From an uncultured Bacteroides sp. (GTDB taxonomy: Bacteria; Bacteroidota; Bacteroidia; Bacteroidales; Bacteroidaceae), in contig CAJJYX010000002.1 of the NCBI GenBank assembly GCA_905197435.1, positions 1 to 53,669 of the forward strand: a stretch of DNA of 53,669 nucleotides, written 5' to 3'. Below the pieces are notes generated by a model. It ran no database searches. It was given only the letters and a program-made list of their open reading frames with translations, and was not told the DNA's origin. This document shows, piece by piece, positions 7,880 to 18,800 of the stretch (position 1 is its first letter; the number at the start of each line of letters is the position of its first letter). The translations under genes and the position numbers were made by a program.

Positions 7880-9247
7880 TCAGTCTTTCCAAAATTTATC
7901 GACATCAGGTGTGCCTCGGCTATAGCCAACAGCCATTGGGTCGAAGTTCAACAAGCCAAACAAATACCATGCGCTCGACGATATGCAAATATTTGTGTCA
8001 GCTCCCTTCCAAAGTTGTGAGCTGCCATAGGTAGTGCCAAGATTTGATGCATAGGGCAATCCTGCGGAATTAGGATAGAGCGTGCTTGATATCAGTAACT
8101 TTTTCATTTCCGCCAAATAGGCTGTCGACTTGTAGGAGTCGGCAGCCTTTTGGTAAGCCACCACCATCTGTCCTGTGCCCTCAAGCCATACAATGTCTTT
8201 GTCGATGTCGGGGGCAAACCCTGTTATCAAGGCACCATTGGCTGTGGCTCTTTGGGTGTTTGTATACATTGTTGTTTTTTCGAGCACTGTTTTAGGGAAA
8301 TCCTCAAATGTGCAATATCCCCAACTGTGATTGTCGAGTGCATATTCATAATAATTTCCTGGCCATGACACCAACAAGCCATCAGTACTGTTGTATCTGC
8401 TTTCTTTAAGGTGTGCGAGGAGTTTTTTGTGAAAGTCGTCATATCCCTGCACTGCACAGTAGGCATCAATCATACCTTCGGTATTTTTCGAGATAGTGCT
8501 ATTGCTTGCAGTGATGCCTCCCCAAAGTCCACCATCTTTGTCTTGTAGTGAACGAATCCAAATTTCCAGCGTCGACTTTAGTTTGTCATATTTTGTAGTC
8601 TCCACCTTTGCCGTGTAGTTGTTCAGTGCTATTAGCAGCCAGGCATTGTCACCAAGCCATCGGTCACCCGAAGGTGTGCCGTCGGTACTGCGAAACTGAG
8701 AAAAACCACCATTGGTTGTGAGCTCGCTACCTATGCGCTGGTTAAAGAAATTGAAAATAGATTCAGCCTTGGAATACTTGCCCGTGGCAGTGAACACAAG
8801 TGCTGCTAGGGCGTTGTCGTAGAGCGACATCGTGCTGCTGTTCTCGGTGCTTGGCAGTAGTCCGTTGGAGTACTGCACATTTTCAAACCATGCCACGATA
8901 TTTTCGGCCTCTGCCGACAGGTCGATGGTTGTTTTCTTTGCAACGAAAGTAACAGTCTGTGTCGATGACGCTGTTGCCGACGCTGGCGTAAAGGTGTAGC
9001 CATCGGCCATAGGAGTTATTTTTACACTGTCCTTCAAGTTGGATACGCTCCACTCGCCTGATGCTGAACTGTAGACCGTCTGGTTTCCAATTGTTAGGCT
9101 TATGTTCGCAAGTCCACAGCCATCCGAATCAACAATTTTACCTGAAACAGAAAACGTTTCGTCTACTTCCGAACTATTGTTGTCGCTTGAACATCCTATA
9201 AGTAGGAAAATGTTCAGTATAAAAAATGATATAATGTTTTCTTTCAT
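7880..9247 (-). CDS. PUL lipoprotein: carboxypeptidase-regulatory-like domain plus alpha/alpha-toroid-like domain, function unassigned
   Basis: 455 residues. A lipoprotein signal ends in LLIGC (Cys19). Residues of about 32-105 form a beta-sandwich of carboxypeptidase-regulatory type (SGKIVDSDGCGLANISLTIG). From about 108 to the end there are helical repeats with spaced aromatic and acidic motifs: ENIVAWFENVQ, RWLGDNAWLLIALNNY, DGGLWGG, NTEGMIDAYCAV, VWLEGTGQMVVAYQ and SSSAWYLFGLLNF. This layout is that of (alpha/alpha)6 toroid glycosidases, and conserved Asp/Glu (LGDN, TEG, LEG) could be catalytic. I cannot place it in a named CAZy family. It is the last gene of the susC-susD-GH3-GH3 unit, 20 nt after GH3, so a surface enzyme or glycan-binding role is inferred. 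Confidence 0.7.
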   Translation of the reverse strand: MKENIISFFILNIFLLIGCSSDNNSSEVDETFSVSGKIVDSDGCGLANISLTIGNQTVYSSASGEWSVSNLKDSVKITPMADGYTFTPASATASSTQTVTFVAKKTTIDLSAEAENIVAWFENVQYSNGLLPSTENSSTMSLYDNALAALVFTATGKYSKAESIFNFFNQRIGSELTTNGGFSQFRSTDGTPSGDRWLGDNAWLLIALNNYTAKVETTKYDKLKSTLEIWIRSLQDKDGGLWGGITASNSTISKNTEGMIDAYCAVQGYDDFHKKLLAHLKESRYNSTDGLLVSWPGNYYEYALDNHSWGYCTFEDFPKTVLEKTTMYTNTQRATANGALITGFAPDIDKDIVWLEGTGQMVVAYQKAADSYKSTAYLAEMKKLLISSTLYPNSAGLPYASNLGTTYGSSQLWKGADTNICISSSAWYLFGLLNFDPMAVGYSRGTPDVDKFWKD

Positions 9248-9267
9248 ATTATCTGATGCAATGTTTT

Positions 9268-11583
9268 TTAATTGTAAACAAACGAGGCAGATATTACATC
9301 ACGGCTATTGGGACCAATCATCACCTCGAATTCGCCAGGCTCGCAAACGTATTCTAATTCATGATTGTAGAACTTTAAATCCTCTGATGTTATCTCGAAC
9401 GACACTATCTGGCATTCACCAGCCTGTAGCTCAATTTGCTTGAAGCCTTTTAACTCCTTTACAGGTCTTGTGCTAGAACTTATAACATCGTGGATATATA
9501 ACTGCACCGTTTCCTTTCCTGCTCGTGCTCCGGTGTTCTTCACCTGTATGCTTACTGTCAGTTTTCCATCTTTTGAGAGTGTGTTAGACGACAGTTTCAT
9601 GCGGGCATAAGCAAAGGTAGTGTAGCTCAGTCCATAGCCAAATGGATAAAGTGGGGCATTCACTACATCAATATAATTGCTCTTGAACCGTATATATGGA
9701 GCATCGTCAGCAGAGTGAGGACGTCCGGTGTTCTTGTGATTGTAATGAATCGGAATTTGTCCTATGCTTCGAGGGAATGTTACCGTTATCTTTGCTGAAG
9801 GATTCACATCACCAAACAGAACATCGGCAATGGCATTACCTGCCTCTACACCAGGAAACCAGGCGTTCAGTATGGCAGGCACATGTTGGTCGGCCCATGT
9901 CAGCTCCAATGGACGGCCGGTAAAAACTACCAAAACAATAGGTTTACCTGTAGCCACTAGTGCCTCAAGAAGCTGCAACTGTGGCTCTGGCAGATTTGGG
10001 GTAGCACGCGATGCACCCTCGCCATTCATATTCATGTTTTCGCCTAGCGCAGCAATAATAACATCACTTCTTGATGCTACGACAAGAGCTTCACGCAGCA
10101 GTTCACCATTGCTTCGCCATGTTGACTCCTTGGCATTTCCAGCCTTAGCCAAACCCATAAAAGAGCCCACAAGAATTTTCTCTAATTCTGGATTTTTTAC
10201 AAGATGGCTCCCGGTGGCATATTCCACGCGGCCTTGGGTACCCACTGCTATTTTCAATCCGTCAATCAGAGACACGGGCAACACCTTTTCCGAACTTCCA
10301 CTCCAGCACCCCAGCATGTCGTTTGCGCTGTTGCCCAATGGGCCGATAACAGCTATGCGCTGATTACGCTTCAGCGGCAGCAGATTTCCATCATTTTTCA
10401 GCAACACTTGGCATTGCTGTGCAACTTTGCGGGCCTGTTTCACATGTTCCGCTTTTCCCAAAGTGGCTTTGGCTCGTGCCACATCGCAATATTTGTATGG
10501 ATCGTCGAAAAGGCCTAGTTTATACTTCGCTTCAAGTACTCTGCGGCATGCCCTGTCAATATCGTCCATCTTTACCATTTTCTTTTCAATGGCCTCTTGT
10601 AGGTGGGTGGTGAAATATTCACTGACCATGTCCATGTCGATGCCAGCTTTCAAGGCACGTGCTGTTACCTCCAGTTCGTTGCCTATTCCATGATTGGTCA
10701 TCTCCATTATACCTGTGTAGTCTGTAACCACAAATCCTTTGAAGCCCCATCGCTTGCGAAGCACCTCATCGAGCAGATACTCGTTGGCGGTGGCAGGAAT
10801 GCCCTCAAATTCATTAAACGATGCCATGAAGCTTCCTGCACCCTGCTCGGCTGCAGCCTTATAGGGCAACATAAACTCGTTCATAGCCTTTGGGCGGCTC
10901 ATATCAACAGTGTTGTAGTCGCGGCCGGCCTCACCTGCGCCATACAGGGCATAGTGTTTCACGCAGGCCATGACGTTGTCAGGGGCATCCAAAAGGTTGT
11001 TTGTTTGATATCCACGCACCCAAGCCTTTGCAATCTCGCCACCCAGATATGGATCCTCACCGGCACTTTCGGCAATGCGCCCCCAGCGGGCATCGTGGCA
11101 TACATCCACCATTGGCGAGAATACCCAGTTCACACCATCTGAACTAGCTTCTATAGCAGAAGTTCGTGCAACCTGTTCTATCATGTCGGGGTCCCATGAC
11201 GACGCCAATGCCAATGGAATAGGAAATGTTACATCATAGCCATGGATAACGTCCATTCCAAACAGCAAAGGTATGTGGAGACGGCTTTTTTCCACTGCCA
11301 CTTGTTGCCAATGCTTTATCACTTCCACATTTTTCATACCAAAAAGGCCGCCAATCTCACCATTTTCTATTCGTTGCTCCAGTGGAACAGTGTTGCCATT
11401 GATACCTTCTCCAGCAACAAATCCTCCACTCACATTCAGATTGAGCTGACCAATTTTTTCCTTTACAGTCATCTCGTCCATCAGTTGGTCAATGAAATTG
11501 TCCATCTTTGATGTGTTTGACTTTGAACACCCTGCAAACAACAGACTTGCAACACTATATAGCAAAATGTTTTTTAGTTTCAT
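9268..11583 (-). CDS. bglX: Glycoside hydrolase family 3 beta-glucosidase, BglX-like lipoprotein
   Basis: 771 residues; lipobox LLFAGC with Cys19. The GH3 N-terminal barrel carries LFGMDVIHGYD near residue 108, GRIAESAGEDPYLGG near 166, KHYALYGAGEAGRDYN near 208 and the nucleophile Asp288 in GFVVTDYTGI. The alpha/beta sandwich domain with GPLGNSANDMLGCWSG and a C-terminal fibronectin-III-like domain (GYGLSYTTF, then KNTGARAGKETVQLY) follow. This is the E. coli BglX architecture, which removes terminal beta-linked glucose from oligosaccharides. It is periplasmic-facing or surface-anchored by its lipid. The gene is 2 nt after the neighbouring GH3, so the pair is translationally close and may act on the same oligosaccharide. 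Confidence 0.92.
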   Translation of the reverse strand: MKLKNILLYSVASLLFAGCSKSNTSKMDNFIDQLMDEMTVKEKIGQLNLNVSGGFVAGEGINGNTVPLEQRIENGEIGGLFGMKNVEVIKHWQQVAVEKSRLHIPLLFGMDVIHGYDVTFPIPLALASSWDPDMIEQVARTSAIEASSDGVNWVFSPMVDVCHDARWGRIAESAGEDPYLGGEIAKAWVRGYQTNNLLDAPDNVMACVKHYALYGAGEAGRDYNTVDMSRPKAMNEFMLPYKAAAEQGAGSFMASFNEFEGIPATANEYLLDEVLRKRWGFKGFVVTDYTGIMEMTNHGIGNELEVTARALKAGIDMDMVSEYFTTHLQEAIEKKMVKMDDIDRACRRVLEAKYKLGLFDDPYKYCDVARAKATLGKAEHVKQARKVAQQCQVLLKNDGNLLPLKRNQRIAVIGPLGNSANDMLGCWSGSSEKVLPVSLIDGLKIAVGTQGRVEYATGSHLVKNPELEKILVGSFMGLAKAGNAKESTWRSNGELLREALVVASRSDVIIAALGENMNMNGEGASRATPNLPEPQLQLLEALVATGKPIVLVVFTGRPLELTWADQHVPAILNAWFPGVEAGNAIADVLFGDVNPSAKITVTFPRSIGQIPIHYNHKNTGRPHSADDAPYIRFKSNYIDVVNAPLYPFGYGLSYTTFAYARMKLSSNTLSKDGKLTVSIQVKNTGARAGKETVQLYIHDVISSSTRPVKELKGFKQIELQAGECQIVSFEITSEDLKFYNHELEYVCEPGEFEVMIGPNSRDVISASFVYN

Positions 11584-11585
11584 GT

Positions 11586-14090
11586 TTAATTTAGAATGTT
11601 CGTTTCGCTTGTAAAATCGGACACACAGTTGATTATCGTTGCTTGGTTACCAACGGTAATTTTGTACTCACCTTTCTCTAAATGCCATTTCCCGTCTGAA
11701 CCTATAAAGGCTAAGTCCTTTGCATTTATTGAGAATGATACAGTCTGGCTTTCACCAGGGGTAAGCTCAATTTTTTTGAAGTTCCTTAGCCGCCGATTGT
11801 CAGGGATGATTGATGCACTGAGGTCTTGCGAGTATAGCATTACTGTTTCCTTACCCTTTCGGTTACCAGTGTTTTTAACCATGATGCTGAATTCTAATAT
11901 GTCACCAGCATCGAACGACGATTTATTTATTTCGAGGTTGCTGTATTCAAAAGTGGTATAACTCATTCCCTCGCCAAACCACCACTGCGTGTTTGTGTGA
12001 GCCTCATAGTTATATGTTCCGGGCATAGTTTCTCTTGCCTCGCATACTTTAAAATCGTAGGTGGTGAACGAATTAGGGTGTGAAGGATATGTAAATGGCA
12101 ATCTGCCGCTGAAGTTCTCATCGCCCGAGAGGAGGTCGGCAAGTGCATCGCCACCATAGTTGCCTGGAAGCATTATGTTGACAATGGCTTTACAGCCATC
12201 TACGAGGTCATGAATCAGTCGTGGTCTTCCCTCGTTCAGAATGAGTATCACAGGCTTGCCTGTTTCCTGCAGGCGCTTTACTAACAGTTTCTGATTAGAT
12301 GATAGATTCAAATCGCTGATGTTGCCGGTTGTCTCGGCATAGGAATTCTCACCAACACACGCAATGATGTAGTCAACATTCTTGGCTTGAGCCACAGCCT
12401 TTTCTATGCCCGAAGCATCTTCGGCTGTCCACTCTTTGTGTTCCTCATAAGCCACTCCATGTTCAAAAACAATGTTGTCACTGCCAAACTTATTAGTCAT
12501 GGCTTCCAGAATGGTGTTATATTGCTCTGAGAATTTCTCTACATTATTGCCCTGCCAAGAGTAGCTCCAGCCACCATTTAGTCCACGCATGGTATTTGCA
12601 TTAGGTCCACACAGCAATATTTTTTTGCCATGTTGCAAGGGTAGGATATTATCTTCATTTTTCAGAAGAATCTCCGATTCTACAGCCATCTGCTTAGCCA
12701 CAGCTGCATGAGCTGCACTTCCAAATAGTGGGTACTTGTTGTCATTACTATAGGGATTATCAAAAAGATTTAATCTGTATTTAAGTCTAAGAATTCGTCT
12801 CACTGCATCGTCTATTCTTTCCTGTGCCACACAACCATCTTCCACAAGTTGTTTGAGTGTTTCGCCATAGTTTAGTTGAGAAGGCACCATCATCATGTCT
12901 ACGCCTGCATTGATGGCCATCCTAATGGCATCTTTCTGTGAGGCTGCAATATGGTCACGGATATAAAGATTTTCTATGTCTCCCCAGTCTGTTACAATCA
13001 GCCCATCCCACTCAAGGTCATCCTTCAGCCATTGTTGCAAAAACTTCTTGTTGGCAACGCCATTCATTCCATTTAATATTGAGGAGTTGGTCATTGTTGC
13101 AATGGCGCCATTCTGAAAGGCTTTCAGAAACGGCGTGAACAGTTTTTCTCGCAAGTCCTGTTCGTTTACATTTGCCGGAGTGCGGTCTATGCCATTGTCA
13201 GGTACGCCATAACCGAAATAGTGCTTAAGACATGTCCCCACATGATATTCATCAATATTGTTGGGGTCGTCACCCTGAAGCCCCTTAAGATAGGCCTCCC
13301 CCATAACAGATGCCGCATAGGGATCTTCACCCATGCTTTCATATAGTCTTGGCCATGATGGCTTTCGGCAGATGTCCATTGATGGCGAGAACAGCCACCT
13401 CACGCCACAGGCTCGTGTTTCATAGGCGGAAATTTCTCCCATGCGCTTGGCGAGCTTGGGATTGAAGGTGGCCACCATTCCTATCTGGTGTGGAAATAAG
13501 GTGCCTTTTGCCGTATATGTGGTACCATGCAGCTGGTCTAAGCCATAAACCATTGGTATACCAGAATATTTTAATGCCGCTTCTTGAATGGCATTGGTAG
13601 CTTTGTTCCACACGTCAACTTCGGCAGCACAAGTGCCTCCGAGCATGTTCAGAATAGATCCAACATGATAAGTCTGAAACACGCTCTGCAGTTTGGTTTT
13701 GTCTAACTTAAAACCTAACTTATAGTTAATAGCTTGTGACAAACATTGATATTGGTAGTCATTGCTGCTTTGGGGTTTTCCATTGCTAACAACCATCAAT
13801 GTGGCATCATATTCATTTGTCAAGTCAAACTTTGAGATTATGTCAGAGAGTTTTTTGACAGATAGTTTCTGAAGTGCAGTAACGGTGTAACGCTGTTCAA
13901 ACTGTGTAATCATGTTTACTTCCAGTTGCACCATCTGACCTATTTTCTGTTCTAAAGACATTGAAGAAAGTTGCTTTTCAATCTTCTGCTCTCTATCTTT
14001 ATTACGGTTTTTGTCAGACTTAATAGATGCTGTGCCGCTTATAGCGACACAGCTTGTTAATATGATGATTGTTGTTAGTTTCCTTAGCAT
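11586..14090 (-). CDS. Glycoside hydrolase family 3 beta-glucosidase, second paralogue
   Basis: 834 residues from the ATG at 14090; an upstream in-frame TTG at 14099 is less likely. A signal peptide without a lipobox (LTTIIILTSCVAISGTAS) suggests a periplasmic enzyme. Motifs: VYGLDQLHGTTY, RLYESMGEDPYAA, KHYFGYGVPDNGIDRTPA, nucleophile Asp368 in GLIVTDWGDI, then the sandwich domain with GPNANTMRGLNGGWSYSW and a C-terminal fibronectin-like domain. It belongs to the GH3 subgroup found in xyloglucan and mixed-linkage glucan loci of Bacteroides, different from the BglX-like neighbour. Beta-glucan-derived oligosaccharides are the likely substrate, but linkage cannot be read from sequence. Confidence 0.92.
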   Translation of the reverse strand: MLRKLTTIIILTSCVAISGTASIKSDKNRNKDREQKIEKQLSSMSLEQKIGQMVQLEVNMITQFEQRYTVTALQKLSVKKLSDIISKFDLTNEYDATLMVVSNGKPQSSNDYQYQCLSQAINYKLGFKLDKTKLQSVFQTYHVGSILNMLGGTCAAEVDVWNKATNAIQEAALKYSGIPMVYGLDQLHGTTYTAKGTLFPHQIGMVATFNPKLAKRMGEISAYETRACGVRWLFSPSMDICRKPSWPRLYESMGEDPYAASVMGEAYLKGLQGDDPNNIDEYHVGTCLKHYFGYGVPDNGIDRTPANVNEQDLREKLFTPFLKAFQNGAIATMTNSSILNGMNGVANKKFLQQWLKDDLEWDGLIVTDWGDIENLYIRDHIAASQKDAIRMAINAGVDMMMVPSQLNYGETLKQLVEDGCVAQERIDDAVRRILRLKYRLNLFDNPYSNDNKYPLFGSAAHAAVAKQMAVESEILLKNEDNILPLQHGKKILLCGPNANTMRGLNGGWSYSWQGNNVEKFSEQYNTILEAMTNKFGSDNIVFEHGVAYEEHKEWTAEDASGIEKAVAQAKNVDYIIACVGENSYAETTGNISDLNLSSNQKLLVKRLQETGKPVILILNEGRPRLIHDLVDGCKAIVNIMLPGNYGGDALADLLSGDENFSGRLPFTYPSHPNSFTTYDFKVCEARETMPGTYNYEAHTNTQWWFGEGMSYTTFEYSNLEINKSSFDAGDILEFSIMVKNTGNRKGKETVMLYSQDLSASIIPDNRRLRNFKKIELTPGESQTVSFSINAKDLAFIGSDGKWHLEKGEYKITVGNQATIINCVSDFTSETNILN

Positions 14091-14124
14091 ATTTATCAAG
14101 AGTTTAATTCTGTTTATTTAAATA

Positions 14125-15801
14125 TCACTCTGCAAGCAAAGGATTCTTCTGCTGCTCAGTCAAAGGAATTGGCAGGAAATAGTGCTCACCGGTAAACACT
14201 CGTTCCTCAATCTGTGATATTTCATAACGACGAGTCACATTATTGTCGTAGCAGTTGATCCCCATGATAGGATCGGCCAGCACATCGCCATCCAGCCAAC
14301 GACGGAGATCATAGAAGCGATGCTCTTCCATAAAGAGTTCCACACGGCGCTCGTTTTTAATGCGCTTACGCATCTCGTCCTTTGTTAGTCCGTCGGGAAG
14401 TGCAGGCTGATCGGCACGTGCACGCACTTGGTTGATGGCGTCGTAAACACTTTGATCAGGAGTACTGGAAGCCTCGTTGCGAGCCTCGGCATAGTTAAGA
14501 AGAATCTCGGCATAGCGGAAATAAGGGAAGTTATTGCTCTGGGCATATCCACCATAGATGTTGGTAGAGGGATCTAGTTCTTCTATGAATTTGCGAAGTC
14601 CATATCCACAACGCGCCTTACCTAAACGAGGTTTGCATGATCCGTTCTTTGACTCGTCAACGGTGTTGGTTACAATGTTTATCTCGTAAGTCTCCCACAT
14701 CGAACCATTGTAAAGCAGACTCTGGTAGAAGCGCTTGTCGCGGTTTTCATAAGGATTTTGTGGGTCATATAATGTGTTGGTTGGGTCGTCAATCAGTTTG
14801 CCGTCGGTTGTTTCATATGCATCAACAAGATTTTGTGTTGGATATACACCATTCCATGAACCTGCATCGTAGGCATCCAGACTCCACATCATGTGAATGT
14901 TGTGAGGCCCTTCGGGGTAGGAGAAGCGACGCTCGAAAATAATTTCTTTGTTAGCAGTGGTCTTGTCGAATCCCATGCTATAATATGGTGTAGATCCATT
15001 GTTGTAGAGTTCATAAATATCCAGGTTGATGACGTCTTGTGCAGCCTGTGCTGCAGCAGCCCATTTCTGTGAGTTGTCTGAGCTGTTGAGTGGGCTTGCT
15101 GCGTAGAGTAAGGCACGGGCTTTCAGCGCAAGGAATGCACCACGGGTAGCATGCCCGGTTTCACTTTCACTATATGTCAATGGAAGATCTTGGGCATAAA
15201 TGTTGCATTCGTCAACAATGAAGTCTACTATCTCATCAAAAGACGATGGGGCAACTTGCAGATTGTCGTCCAAGCTCTGTGCCTCGACAATTAATGGAGC
15301 TTTGCCAAATGTGCGGGCCAATTCGAAATAGCAGAATGCGCGTAGGAAACGGGCCTCTGCAGAAATTCTAGATTTAACGTTTTCTGCTAATACCTGTGTA
15401 CTGACGTCAGCAATACGTTCGATCAGCTCGTTACAGCGACGAATAACTACGTACTCCTGTGTCCATATTTCGTTTACAAACGGACAGCTTTGAGCAGTGA
15501 TGGCATCTTTATTAAGTTGGGTGTAAATAGGGCTGTCAGCTACAACTGCTATGTCATCGGTGCCACCATCGAGGTTGCCAGCCCATGACATTGACCAGTC
15601 CTGACCATATCCTGCCGTACAGCGGTTAAAGCCGCACAACATAGAGCCATATATGTTGGCAACATATTTGTTTATCAGTGCCTGATCCTCCCAAACGGTG
15701 GCATCTGAGATAAACGAAGTGGGCTTAATATTTAGGTCGTCAGAACAACTTGTTACTGCTACAGCCAATATAGAGAACAAGAAATAATATATCTTTTTCA
15801 T
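14125..15801 (-). CDS. susD: SusD/RagB-family surface glycan-binding lipoprotein
   Basis: 558 residues, with lipoprotein signal and Cys19 (AVAVTSC). The family shape is clear: early SFISDATVWEDQALINKYVANIYG, helical TPR region with ARFLRAFCYFELARTFGKAPLI near residue 150, and a C-terminal SusD block NNFPYFRYAEILLNYAEARNEA followed by RRVELFMEEHRFYDLRRW. It would form the lid on the SusC barrel and bind the incoming glycan on the cell surface. It lies 33 nt after susC. Because the SusC partner is frameshifted, this protein may have no functional transporter in this strain. Confidence 0.95.
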   Translation of the reverse strand: MKKIYYFLFSILAVAVTSCSDDLNIKPTSFISDATVWEDQALINKYVANIYGSMLCGFNRCTAGYGQDWSMSWAGNLDGGTDDIAVVADSPIYTQLNKDAITAQSCPFVNEIWTQEYVVIRRCNELIERIADVSTQVLAENVKSRISAEARFLRAFCYFELARTFGKAPLIVEAQSLDDNLQVAPSSFDEIVDFIVDECNIYAQDLPLTYSESETGHATRGAFLALKARALLYAASPLNSSDNSQKWAAAAQAAQDVINLDIYELYNNGSTPYYSMGFDKTTANKEIIFERRFSYPEGPHNIHMMWSLDAYDAGSWNGVYPTQNLVDAYETTDGKLIDDPTNTLYDPQNPYENRDKRFYQSLLYNGSMWETYEINIVTNTVDESKNGSCKPRLGKARCGYGLRKFIEELDPSTNIYGGYAQSNNFPYFRYAEILLNYAEARNEASSTPDQSVYDAINQVRARADQPALPDGLTKDEMRKRIKNERRVELFMEEHRFYDLRRWLDGDVLADPIMGINCYDNNVTRRYEISQIEERVFTGEHYFLPIPLTEQQKNPLLAE

Positions 15802-15834
15802 AATGATATGTCTTAGAATGATATGTTTTAATAT

Positions 15835-18800
15835 TTAGAATTGAAGTGTGAGTCCGAAATTGAATGCTTTCATCTGTGGATAGGACCATCCTTGCGAATG
15901 GATGTTCTCTGGGTCAATTTGTGGCACCGATGTAAACGTGAGCAGATTGGTGGCATTTACATACACACGTAGTCCTGTTATGTTTAGTGCGCTGAGCCAC
16001 TTTGGGGGAAGGTTGTAACCTATCTCAATATTCTTCAGACGTAAATAAGATGCATCATAAAGATATGTCTCTACACAACTGACGTCGGTTGCAGGCAGGT
16101 TGTGTGTCGTATTCGCTAACCTTGGATAACGGGCATTGCGATTGGTTTCGCTCCAACTATCGGTTATCCAGAGCTGTGGCAGGTTACCTTGGTTAAAGTA
16201 CGGCTGTATGATACTACCATTGAGATAAACTTGAACACGACCTGCACCTTGTAGCAAGAAACTGAAATCCACATTCTTCCACTTCAATGCTCCGTTAATG
16301 CCATAAACTATTTCCGGCACATTGCCGTTGCCAAGATACGTCATGTCATCAGAATTTACTACATTATCACCATTAACATCAACATACTTTATGTCGCCTG
16401 GCTGAGTTACATAGTTGGAACCAGCCACCTCTTGTTTTGCATAGTTATCGATTTCTTCTTGTGATTGGAAGAGCCCGTCGGTTTTGTACCCGTAGTATCC
16501 GTTGATGGGACGTCCGGTTTTGCGCATATATTCGCTTGTGCCGGCAGCCTCTGCCATTTCAACTATCTCATTATGAGCATAGGTGAAGTTTCCGCCAATA
16601 CTCCAGTCGAAGTCACCCATGCGCTTGTGATAGGTCAGTGACATATCAACACCTTTGTTCTTTACCTTTCCAAGGTTTTCCAAAGGCAGAGTAGCTCCAA
16701 AAGATCCCGGCACCTCGTCGTAGCGTTGTAGCAAGATGTGGCTGCGGTTCTCAGTAAAATAGTCAATACTGAAACTCAGGCTATTCCATAGGTCTATGTC
16801 GAGTGCGATATTGAATTTTGTAGCGCGTTCCCATGTTGCCAACTCATTGGCAACGGCTCCTGGCACTAATCCCTTTGTGACGGTGCTGCCAAATGCGTAG
16901 TCACCGCGGTTGTTGGGAAGATAGTTGCTGGCAGTGCCACCAGAATAAAGCTCGTAGCGACTGTAGTAAGGGTATGCCACACTGCCAGTGTTGTCATTAC
17001 CAAGTGTGCCATAGGATGCACGAATCTTTAGGAAGTCGATTGTCTGACGAAGTGGCTCGAAGAATTTTTCTTCAGAGATGACCCATCCAAGAGATCCCGA
17101 CATAAAGGTACCCCAACGGTGTGATGATGCAAAATTCTCGGATGCGTCACGACGAATGTTGAATTCTGCCAAGTAGCGGTTAGCGAAGTTGTAGTTCAAT
17201 CGTCCAAGGTAGCTTATTCGTGCAGTCTTGGTATCGTAAGCACTGAGGGTTTGGTCTGTAGAGTTGCCTGCATCCATTTGGTCGAGCACCTCTGAGTCAA
17301 ATGAAACGCGCTGCATACTTGAATTCTCATAACGGCTCTTTTTCTCGAGAGCCATTGCCATAGCACTGATGTTGTGGTTGCCGAAAGAACGGTCATAATT
17401 CAGTTGTAACTGATATTCTTGGTTCTCTGTATTGCTCTTGCCTAAACCTAAGCTCGGGGTGGTGCGTGGAGCTAACAGATAGCTGCCATCTGCTTGTTTT
17501 GAATAAATGTAAGGCGATACGGTCCAGTTCTTACTGCTGCCGTTTTGATAGCTATAGGCCATGGTACCCTTTATAGAGAGCCCTTGAGTTATGACATTTA
17601 GTTTCTGCTCGAGTTCAACCACAGCATCTCCAACAAATGTCTTGCTTTTACCGTAGCTGCCTCCTGGCTGGTTGTAGGCAACCACGTTGGTGTGTGGCAT
17701 CGGGCACAGCAAATCGTCCATCATCATAACGGCAGAGCAGAACGGGGGTGTTGCGCATCAATGCAGCAAAGATGCCTGAGGCTGATCCAGAGTTAAGACT
17801 TTTTTCAACACGTCCAGAAAGGTCAACTTTCAGGTGGGTAGTGCTGGTAATATCGGAATCGATGTTGCTGCGAAGGTTGTAGCGTTTGTAGTTAATGTCG
17901 TCCCAAAGACCTCCCTGGTTGAGAAAACCTCCGCTGACATAATAGCGCATTTTGTCGCTACCACCCGATACAGATACATTATGTTGCTGCTCAACAGCAT
18001 AGCTTGATAGCATCTCGTCGTACCAGTTAGTGTTAGGATAGGACTCGCGGTCTGAACCATCGCGGAATTTCTCAATCTCCTCGGCACTGTAGATCTCTTG
18101 TCCCATGAACTGGTTGTAAAGGCGTGCATAGTCATAGGAGTTTGCATATTTAGGAAGTTTTGTGGGAGATGTGAGAGAGAGGTTTCCCGAGTACTTTATT
18201 GTTGGCTTTGCTTGCGCGCCGCGCTTTGTTGTAATCACGATAACACCATTGGCACCACGCATACCGAAGATGGCAGCCGAGGCCGCATCTTTCAAGACGT
18301 TTATAGATTCAATGTCATTTGGATCCATGCGGGCGAAGTCACTGGACGAACGCTCCACGCCGTCAATGATATAGGCTGGTGAGGTATCACCACGGAATGT
18401 TGCTATACCGCGGATATATATTGATGAATAGTCTGCACCAGGCTCTCCACTTGCTTGCTTAGCTATGATTCCAGGCATGCGTCCAATCAGAACATTGGTG
18501 GAGTTTGCAGCCTTGGCTTTCAGAAGATCATCGTTCTTCATGGATGTAACAGCACCGGTGAGGTTGGCTTTCTTCTGTGTGCCATAGCCCACAACAACAA
18601 CTTCCTCAAGAAGTTCTGAATCTTCGTTCAGTACGATGTCAATATTGGTATGTCCATTTACAGACACCTCTTTTGTTTTATAACCAATGTATGACACCGA
18701 TAGAACAGCGTCAGATGCTACCGATAGTTTAAATTTGCCATCAATGTCTGTAACCGTTCCTTTGGTTGAGTTTCCTTTTACACTAACAGTTACTCCAATG

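Noticed and set aside
7705..8034. 109-codon forward frame at the end of the PUL
   Set aside because: Its second half is antisense to the toroid lipoprotein gene and the first half has no similarity.
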